5,733 bases of DNA from Campylobacterales bacterium (GTDB lineage Bacteria > Campylobacterota > Campylobacteria > Campylobacterales > JALSKU01): contig JALVWW010000336.1 of NCBI GenBank assembly GCA_027023175.1, positions 1 to 5,733 on the forward strand. The letters run 5' to 3'. The stretch's first letter is position 1. Every line of letters starts with the position of its first letter. Shown here in pieces: positions 1 to 5,733 of this stretch. Made by a program: the position numbers and the translations under genes. The notes below the pieces were generated by a model, which was not told the DNA's origin, did not search any database, and saw nothing but the letters and a program-made list of their open reading frames with translations.

Positions 1-275
1 ATCTTTCTCTTAGTATGCCTTCAAAAATCCTAAGAGATATATGGAAGTCATTAAAAATGCTCGATACTATCATCCCCGGAGTTTTACACCCTTCTACCAT
101 ACTCTATTATCCTGAGATAAAAACTTATGCAAACAAGCCGAAATTTATAGATGATAATTTTCAAGTAAAAGAGGGTTTTTATATCATAGGTGACGGTGCA
201 GGAACAAGCAGAGGTATCACAGCCGCGTGGGCATCAGGCATAAGAGCAGCCAATGGTATATTAAAGAAGTCATAA
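1..275 (+). CDS. FAD-dependent oxidoreductase, C-terminal fragment (5' end outside window)
   Basis: The frame is open from the first full codon at position 3 and ends with TAA at 273-275, leaving about 91 residues of the C-terminus. The ATG at 15 is probably internal, because the codons before it are also open. The key motif is GFYIIGDGAGTSRGITAAW, near positions 174-231. This is the second FAD-contacting segment of two-dinucleotide-binding flavoproteins: a hydrophobic strand, then G-D-G-A-G, then an R-G-I helix that runs on as ASGIRAANGIL. The arrangement resembles the uncharacterised FAD-dependent dehydrogenases of the COG2509 type, and I infer a cytosolic flavoenzyme of unknown substrate. 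The N-terminal Rossmann fold that would refine the family lies outside the window. The gene converges on the next one with a 9-bp gap, and I see no hairpin terminator between them. The flavoprotein call is fairly secure; the subfamily is not. Confidence 0.8.
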   Translation, partial: LSLSMPSKILRDIWKSLKMLDTIIPGVLHPSTILYYPEIKTYANKPKFIDDNFQVKEGFYIIGDGAGTSRGITAAWASGIRAANGILKKS

Positions 276-284
276 AGGGTATCT

Positions 285-725
285 CTAAAGTAAAAAAGGT
301 ATCATCATTTTTGTATTTTTTATATACTCTTTATAGTTTGGTGTTTTTTCACTCCAGAGTTTCTCTTCTTTTTTTGCCTTTAAAAAAAGTATTGCAATAA
401 TTAATGTAAAAAGAAATAAATTTGTGGAGTTGATTTTCTTGATGATAAGAGCGAATGAGATAACAATAACAGAAAAATACATAGGATGTCTGATATATGA
501 GTAGAGCCCATGTGTCACAAGTCTTGCTTCATCTTTTATCTCGGAAATTATAAGAAAATTGTTTAACCCGTTATTAAAAACTGCATAAATTCCTATAACA
601 AGACCTGTAAAAAATATACCAAAGGATACTTCATCTTGTAACTGTTTTGCATTGAGATAAAGCAATAGACCCATAAGAGTATATTGCAAAAAAGCCAGAA
701 TATAAGAGTATAGTTTTTGTTTCAT
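285..725 (-). CDS. Isoprenylcysteine carboxyl methyltransferase-like (ICMT/PEMT family) membrane protein
   Basis: This 146-residue protein is mostly hydrophobic, with likely membrane segments at about residues 5-25, 33-60, 84-97 and 101-117. The family signature is G73-L-Y-S-Y-I-R-H-P-M-Y83, followed by an E120-E121 pair and a Y131-K-E-Y134 segment near the C-terminus. In ICMT and related phospholipid methyltransferases, this R-H-P-x-Y plus E-E/Y-x-x-Y set forms the S-adenosylmethionine site at the membrane surface. I infer an inner-membrane SAM-dependent methyltransferase. Its substrate is unknown, since most bacteria lack prenylated CaaX proteins. The start is the first ATG, and no convincing Shine-Dalgarno precedes it. 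The protein is short but complete for bacterial members. It is convergent with the flavoprotein gene and divergent from the giant helicase gene. AT-rich -10-like hexamers on its own strand (for example complementary to 771-776) could drive it, but none is convincing. Confidence 0.85.
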   Translation of the reverse strand: MKQKLYSYILAFLQYTLMGLLLYLNAKQLQDEVSFGIFFTGLVIGIYAVFNNGLNNFLIISEIKDEARLVTHGLYSYIRHPMYFSVIVISFALIIKKINSTNLFLFTLIIAILFLKAKKEEKLWSEKTPNYKEYIKNTKMMIPFLL

Positions 726-766
726 GAGGGTAATTTTAGCAAAAGGTTATAAAACTTTTTTGAAAA

Positions 767-775
767 TGATATAAT
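767..775 (+). promoter_or_regulatory. Extended -10 promoter for the giant helicase gene
   Basis: TGATATAAT matches the extended -10 consensus TGnTATAAT exactly. At 17-bp spacing, the -35 position (747-752, TTATAA) is poor. A weak or missing -35 is usual for vegetative promoters in Campylobacterota. Transcription would start near 782, giving a leader of only about 13 nt to the ATG at 795 or about 25 nt to the ATG at 807. The intergenic space is only 69 bp, so it may also hold a promoter for the divergent methyltransferase gene. Confidence 0.6.
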
Positions 776-794
776 ATAAAAATTATTAAAGTTG

Positions 795-3700
795 ATGGAT
801 AAAAGTATGATAAATATGGCTTTTTTGGATATTGAAGTTGTTCAAAGCAATATGTCTATAAAAAGTATAGGGCTTAAATACAAAGATATTGAAATAGTAA
901 CTTCATCAATTTCACAAATAAAAGCGATACTTCTTCAAAACAAGCCATCTTTTATTGTGGGGCACAATTTTATAGATTTTGATAAAAAATTTTTAAATCA
1001 AACAGGACTTTATGCTTTTATGCAACAAATTAAGAGCATAGATACTTTATATCTTTCAATGTTACTACTTCCTAATAAAATTACACACAAATTAAAAAAA
1101 CCGTATAAAACCAATATAAATATAGAAAATGATCCGCTTGGAGACTCTAAAGAAACAAAGGCTCTTTTTGAATATCTTGACAATAAATTTGATAAATTAC
1201 CATTTGATTTAAAAGCTGTTTTTTATTATTTGCTAAGAGATGATAAGTATTTTAACGGATATTTTAAGTATAAAAAAGAGATATATAAAAAGATTGAGTT
1301 GTATGATTTGGTTAAAGCAAAGATAGTTTGTTCTAAAAAAGTATTTGAAAAACTCTTATCAAAATATAGAGTTGAAACGGCATTTGCACTTTCTTATGTA
1401 TTGCAAGATTTTAAGTCATCTATCTCGTATGTATTGCTTAAAAAATTTCCAAATATTGTTAGGGTTTTGGAAAAACTGACTTTTGATGCGGAAAAGATAG
1501 ATATTGATAGTTTTGCAAGGGATGAATTTGGTATAGATAGTTTTAGGGTTTTTGAAAACGATAGAACAAATCTTTTCAATCCCAAATCAACAATCTCTCA
1601 AAAAGAGATCATAGTTGCTGCATTAAAGGGAAAATCACTACTTGGCATACTTCCGACAGGTGGAGGAAAGACTTTTACTTTTCAGCTTCCTGCACTTGTA
1701 AAAGCTAAAGCTTATAAGAGCTTAAGTGTAGTAATTTCCCCCTTGCAAGCACTTATGAAAAATCATATAGACGGCTTTAAAGAGAAAAATCAAAACTTTA
1801 GTGTCATAGCAATAAGTGGCTTTTTAAGCCCTATTGAGAGAATGGATGCCTTAGAAAAAGTTAGAAACGGTGAAGCCGATATCTTATATCTAGCACCCGA
1901 GGCTTTAAGATCAAACTCTATATTCAATGCTTTAAAAAAGAGAATTATTGATAGATTTATCATAGATGAAGCTCACTGTTTCTCCTCTTGGGGACACGAT
2001 TTTAGGCATGATTATCATTTTATTGCTCACACTATAAAGGAGCTTGAAGATGAAAATGAATTTCAACCCAAGATTTCCGTATCTTGTTTTAGTGCTACGG
2101 CAAAACCGGAAGTTTTAAAAGATATCAAAGATTATTTTTTACGACATCTTGGCATCAAGCTTGATGAATTTATCGCTTCAAGCAAGAGGTACAATCTTGA
2201 ATATAGTGTTGTAAAAGTTGATGATAAAAAACAAAAATATGAAAAACTGGTCGAAATTTTAAAAGAGCATAAACAAAAAGCAACCATTATCTATATCCCA
2301 CACAATGCCAGGGAGTGCAGGGAATTGTGTGATAAACTTCAAGCAGATCCAAGGATAACTTCTTTGGATACGGTTATAGAGCCTTTTTATGCTAAGTTAG
2401 ATAATGATATAGAATCAGGTAAAAGAAGCGGCAGGAAAAAGAGCGAAATACTAAATGATTTTATAGCAAATAAAGTAAATGTAGTCATTGCAACTACCGC
2501 ATTTGGTATGGGGATAGATAAGCCTGATATCGAACTTGTCGTGCATTATGAGCAGTCTGATAGTCTTGAATCTTATCTTCAAGAATCAGGCAGAGGTGCA
2601 AGAGATCAAAATATAAGAGCAAAGTGTATAGTTTTGTTTTGCAAAAATGATTTCAATAGAATTTTTGCTCAACTCAATTTATCAAAAGTTGAATATAGCG
2701 AGATAGCAAGAGTTGTAAGAGAGATCAAAAAAAGTAAGAACGAAACTGTTTATTTGTCGGTAAAGGAGTTGGCAAAAAGGATAGGTTTAGATACTGAAGA
2801 TAGCAAAATAGATTATGATAGTATGATAAAAACCGCCCTTTTAGAGTTGGAACAAGCTGATATCATAGAAAGAGGAAGAAATAGTTATGCTATTTTTGCC
2901 ACTTCTATAGATAAAGAAAAAAGAGATATGCAATATATAAGAGAAGTGCTTGAACCAAAGCAGCAGCAGTATGAAAAGATTTATCAACAAATGATACAAG
3001 TTATGCAAAATATTATACAAAGAAGTAAGGTAGATGCTATTGAAGTAGATGACCTTTCTGAGATGACAGGTATCAAAAGAGATACTGTATTTGATGTCTT
3101 ATACTCTTTGCAAAAAGAGAAATTGATAGATTTTAAAAATGATATATCTATATATGTTAAAAAATCAATTATGAAAGACTTTGGGAAATACATAGAGGTA
3201 GAAAAGATGCTCTTTGATAATGTTTTAGAGCATTTTAAAGAGCACTGTATAAACTTAAGAAAGCTCAATTCCTATGTTGATGTGGATAAAAATAATATTA
3301 CTCTTTTTAAAAATATTATAAAAAGCTGGAGGTATCTTTTTAAGTTGCGTAATTTAAAAGTTACAATATATTTTAAAAAAGATATAGTCTTTTTTGATTT
3401 GAGTGATGAAGAGATAAAAGACCTTGGCGGTATGATTAAAAAAAGACAAAATGTTTGTAATTTTATCCTTACAGAAGTTTTAAAACTATTGGGGGATAAA
3501 AAAGAGGCTGAGATTGAAGTAAGTTCATATAAATTAAAAGAGTCTTATGATGCTATTTCTAAAATATCTCTTTTAGGCTTTCATCACTCCATAGTATATC
3601 TACAAGAGATTTTAAAGCAGAGTTTTCAGTTGCGTAAAGGAAGGCTTATATATTATCAAGCTATAAAAATTACAAAAAAGGATAGAATTTATCTTAGAAT

Positions 3701-5733
3701 GCCTTACGGAAAGAGAGAACATTATAATAAAACTTTAAAAAAATATTATCAGCGGAAAATTGAAGCTATCCATATCTTTATCAAATTTTTGGAGAAAATT
3801 ATAAAAGAGGGTTTGCAACAAGCTTTAAAATTTGTACAAGATTATTTCTCTTTAGAGTATAAAAGATTTAAAAAAAGATACAATTTGGATCAAAAAGAGT
3901 TATCTATACCTTTGACAAAAGAGAAATTTGAAGAGATATTGGGTGATTTAAATAGTGAACAAAAAGCTATATTTGATGATAAAAAAAGTGATCTTATTAT
4001 GGTTTTAGCTGGGCCCGGTAGTGGAAAAACTAAAACTCTTGCTCACAAGATTGCCTCATTGATAACAGTTGAAAATCACAAGGTTGATTATTTTTTAATG
4101 CTTGCTCATTCAAGAACGGCTGTAAATGAGTTTAGATATAGGCTCAAAAAATTGGTTGGAGAAATGGCAAACTCCATGAAAATTATGACTTTTCACTCAT
4201 TTGCCATAGAGCTACTTGGAAGAAAAGTTGACGAGAGTCTAAATATAAATGAAGTTATCCAAAAAGCAACAACTCTTTTAGAAAAAAATGAGATCAATAT
4301 ACCTTTTATGGAAATGTTGGTGCTTGATGAGTATCAAGATATTGCAGAAGATACTTACAATTTTATAAAAGCCATCTACAAACAACTTTCAAAAGATAAA
4401 AAAATCATAGCTGTAGGTGATGATGATCAGTGTATCAATAATTTTGGTAAAAACCGTGCTGATATAAAGTATATCAAAAGTTTTAAAAATGATTTTTATA
4501 TTGAAGATGAAAAGAGTATATATAAAGAGTATGAATTGATAACAAATTATAGAAGTAGTAATAAGATAGTAAAGCTTTCCAATAAATTCACCACATTTTT
4601 CAAAGAGAGATTAAAAAGAAGAGATTTAGTCTGTTTTGATGATAAAAAAGAGTCTAAAACTATGCTATTTAGGTATCTCAATGCAAACTATCAAAATGAT
4701 ATTATAAAAAAAGTGACAGCAGATACTTCAAATGATATAGCCATTTTGGCTAGAAATAATGATGAAGTTTTATCTATCTATTCAAAACTTATAATATCCG
4801 GTGTAAATACTAAATATATCATATCAAAGGAGGGGTTTGGGCTTGGAAACATTGTAGAGTTGACCGAGTTTTGTGATAGTCTTGAAAGTATGGACTTTGA
4901 AAAATCTTTGGCTAAATTTTCCGATAAATTTCAAAAATCAAAAAATTTTGAACTTGCTAAAAGTGTTATTGATAAGTTATATGATGAAGTAGCTGATGAA
5001 ACTATCAAAGATAATCATCTCTATCTTGCTTCAATTTTTCGGGAGTATATTTCTGAAATAACTTTTGAAGAGTTTGAACAAACTAAAACAAAAGTAACGG
5101 TTTCTACTATGCATAAAGCCAAAGGCAAAGAGTTTGAAAGTGTTTATGTGGCCATAGATGATGACTTTGTCATCAATGAATATGAAAAAAGACTTCTTTA
5201 TGTTGCTTTAACTAGAGCAAAAAATTATCTTTATATCTATTCAAAAATATCCATCTTTGATAGGCTTGAAAAATATTTTGACACAGTGGAAAGAGTGTCA
5301 AAAAGTGATCTCAAATCAGACATAGTTGTTTTTCAAATGGGCTTACATGACATAAACCTCTCAAACGATTTTAGCCAAAAAGGCATAGAAAAAACCCATC
5401 CTATTGCAGGGGATAAAGCGACTATAAAGCTTGGAAAATATGGATATCAAATAATTTTTAGAGGCTATCAAATAGCTCAATTATCAAAAGTGACAAACGA
5501 TAAGCAAGAAAGAGTTAGCTATAAAATTGAAAAAAAGATAAAAGAGGGATATACCCTGCAAAAAGAGGTTGAGATAGAGTATATAGTCAGATATTTTGAT
5601 AAAAATCTTAAAAAATATTTTTTAGAACCATTGTGTAAAATATATCTTAAAAGATTTAGTGGCCGGGAGAGGGGGATTCGAACCCCCGGAGGTGTTACCC
5701 TCACCGGTTTTCAAGACCGGCACATTCAACCGC
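795..5733 (+). CDS. Giant DEDD exonuclease - RecQ helicase - UvrD helicase fusion protein (3' end outside window)
   Basis: The frame is open for 1646 codons and is still open at the window edge. Domains in order: (a) DEDD exonuclease-like, ~1-120: D12/E14 in FLDIE, GHN then D63, and D117. (b) RecQ-type SF2 helicase, ~265-640: Q269, Walker A PTGGGKT 287-293, DEAH 391-394 followed by the RecQ loop CFSSWGHDFR, SAT 433-435, AFGMGIDKP 569-577, and QESGRGARD 596-604. (c) Winged-helix-like segments ~652-705 and ~746-790. (d) A helical linker to ~1030. (e) UvrD-type SF1 helicase, ~1050-1490: Q1056, Walker A GPGSGKT 1073-1079, DEYQD 1178-1182, GDDDQ 1208-1212, NYRS 1251-1254, HKAKGKEF 1440-1447, and LLYVALTRA 1467-1475. 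(f) A small C-terminal domain ~1533-1621. From memory, the layout, including the linker and C-terminal part, fits the long (~1600-1700 aa) bacterial RecQ-family proteins. Predicted cytosolic DNA processing. ATG 795 gives the longest ATG start; ATG 807 has a better GGA spacing. The frame runs on through the antisense of the tRNA-Ser gene from 5660. Confidence 0.9.
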   Translation, partial: MDKSMINMAFLDIEVVQSNMSIKSIGLKYKDIEIVTSSISQIKAILLQNKPSFIVGHNFIDFDKKFLNQTGLYAFMQQIKSIDTLYLSMLLLPNKITHKLKKPYKTNINIENDPLGDSKETKALFEYLDNKFDKLPFDLKAVFYYLLRDDKYFNGYFKYKKEIYKKIELYDLVKAKIVCSKKVFEKLLSKYRVETAFALSYVLQDFKSSISYVLLKKFPNIVRVLEKLTFDAEKIDIDSFARDEFGIDSFRVFENDRTNLFNPKSTISQKEIIVAALKGKSLLGILPTGGGKTFTFQLPALVKAKAYKSLSVVISPLQALMKNHIDGFKEKNQNFSVIAISGFLSPIERMDALEKVRNGEADILYLAPEALRSNSIFNALKKRIIDRFIIDEAHCFSSWGHDFRHDYHFIAHTIKELEDENEFQPKISVSCFSATAKPEVLKDIKDYFLRHLGIKLDEFIASSKRYNLEYSVVKVDDKKQKYEKLVEILKEHKQKATIIYIPHNARECRELCDKLQADPRITSLDTVIEPFYAKLDNDIESGKRSGRKKSEILNDFIANKVNVVIATTAFGMGIDKPDIELVVHYEQSDSLESYLQESGRGARDQNIRAKCIVLFCKNDFNRIFAQLNLSKVEYSEIARVVREIKKSKNETVYLSVKELAKRIGLDTEDSKIDYDSMIKTALLELEQADIIERGRNSYAIFATSIDKEKRDMQYIREVLEPKQQQYEKIYQQMIQVMQNIIQRSKVDAIEVDDLSEMTGIKRDTVFDVLYSLQKEKLIDFKNDISIYVKKSIMKDFGKYIEVEKMLFDNVLEHFKEHCINLRKLNSYVDVDKNNITLFKNIIKSWRYLFKLRNLKVTIYFKKDIVFFDLSDEEIKDLGGMIKKRQNVCNFILTEVLKLLGDKKEAEIEVSSYKLKESYDAISKISLLGFHHSIVYLQEILKQSFQLRKGRLIYYQAIKITKKDRIYLRMPYGKREHYNKTLKKYYQRKIEAIHIFIKFLEKIIKEGLQQALKFVQDYFSLEYKRFKKRYNLDQKELSIPLTKEKFEEILGDLNSEQKAIFDDKKSDLIMVLAGPGSGKTKTLAHKIASLITVENHKVDYFLMLAHSRTAVNEFRYRLKKLVGEMANSMKIMTFHSFAIELLGRKVDESLNINEVIQKATTLLEKNEINIPFMEMLVLDEYQDIAEDTYNFIKAIYKQLSKDKKIIAVGDDDQCINNFGKNRADIKYIKSFKNDFYIEDEKSIYKEYELITNYRSSNKIVKLSNKFTTFFKERLKRRDLVCFDDKKESKTMLFRYLNANYQNDIIKKVTADTSNDIAILARNNDEVLSIYSKLIISGVNTKYIISKEGFGLGNIVELTEFCDSLESMDFEKSLAKFSDKFQKSKNFELAKSVIDKLYDEVADETIKDNHLYLASIFREYISEITFEEFEQTKTKVTVSTMHKAKGKEFESVYVAIDDDFVINEYEKRLLYVALTRAKNYLYIYSKISIFDRLEKYFDTVERVSKSDLKSDIVVFQMGLHDINLSNDFSQKGIEKTHPIAGDKATIKLGKYGYQIIFRGYQIAQLSKVTNDKQERVSYKIEKKIKEGYTLQKEVEIEYIVRYFDKNLKKYFLEPLCKIYLKRFSGRERGIRTPGGVTLTGFQDRHIQP
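5660..5733 (-). tRNA. tRNA-Ser(UGA), 5' end outside window
   Basis: Read on the minus strand, this is the 3' 74 nt of a class II tRNA. It begins in the D-loop (GGTTGAA). The anticodon stem is CCGGT/ACCGG around the loop CTTGAAA, so the anticodon is UGA (plus-strand TCA at 5711-5713). A long variable arm with a GAGG/CCTC stem follows, as expected for tRNA-Ser. The T arm is GGGGG-TTCGAAT-CCCCC. The 3' acceptor strand is TCTCCCG, then discriminator G and an encoded CCA (complement of 5660-5662). About 15-17 nt (the 5' acceptor strand and most of the D arm) should lie just beyond the right edge. It is antisense to the end of the giant helicase reading frame. Confidence 0.96.

Noticed and set aside
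278..304. Direct repeat GGTATC (278-283 and 299-304) at the convergent gene ends, considered as a terminator
   Set aside because: The copies are direct, not inverted, so they form no hairpin. The nearby T-rich stretch alone is not a supported terminator.
1394..1585. 63-codon minus-strand open frame
   Set aside because: It lies wholly inside the giant plus-strand gene, between the exonuclease and RecQ domains. Its Ser/Leu/Lys-rich composition is typical of an antisense shadow of AT-rich coding DNA.
2984..3268. 94-codon minus-strand open frame rich in Ile, Ser, Phe and Cys
   Set aside because: It is antisense to the winged-helix region of the giant gene, shows no recognisable motif, and its composition follows from the complement of Lys/Asp/Glu codons.
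3981..3987. A7 run within the giant gene as a phase-variable slippage tract
   Set aside because: Short A runs occur throughout this AT-rich DNA, and the frame is intact across it. Phase variation in this group usually uses long G/C runs.
4826..4833. Perfect Shine-Dalgarno-like AAAGGAGG inside the giant gene
   Set aside because: The nearest start-like codon (TTG at 4837) is out of frame, and no separate gene follows. It encodes Lys-Glu in the UvrD part.
5519..5704. 61-codon minus-strand open frame starting inside the tRNA
   Set aside because: Its N-terminus (MRVTPPGVRIPLSRP) is a translation of the tRNA-Ser gene, and the rest is antisense to the helicase C-terminus.
1..5733. CRISPR arrays, insertion sequences or tandem repeats
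   Set aside because: I saw no regularly spaced repeats, transposase-like frame or terminal inverted repeats. Almost all of the window is explained by genes.

Overview
The DNA is strongly AT-rich, with codon choice to match (AGA for Arg, and AAA, TTT, ATA, GAT). Its promoter has an extended -10 box without a good -35, and its tRNA-Ser carries an encoded CCA end. I infer a Campylobacterota genome (Sulfurimonas, Sulfurovum or Arcobacter type). This rests on composition and general likeness, not on a database match.

Layout, left to right. (1) Positions 1-275 hold the last ~91 codons of a plus-strand FAD-dependent oxidoreductase. (2) After a 9-bp convergent gap, a small minus-strand membrane protein of the isoprenylcysteine carboxyl methyltransferase (ICMT)-like family occupies 285-725. 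(3) A 69-bp gap (726-794) carries a clear extended -10 promoter reading rightward. (4) From 795 one plus-strand reading frame stays open for 1646 codons to the window edge. It encodes a giant DNA-processing protein: an N-terminal DEDD-type 3'-5' exonuclease-like domain, a RecQ-type SF2 helicase, winged-helix and helical linker regions, a compact UvrD-type SF1 helicase and a small C-terminal beta-rich domain. (5) A tRNA-Ser(UGA) gene lies on the minus strand from 5660 to beyond the right edge, antisense to the 3' end of that frame.

The exonuclease and both helicases sit in one chain, so they probably act together on a DNA end, fork or recombination intermediate. A repair or genome-defence role is possible, but nothing in the window decides it. 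The two left-hand genes show no functional link to it. The oddest local feature is that the giant frame has no stop before the tRNA gene and reads straight through its antisense strand.
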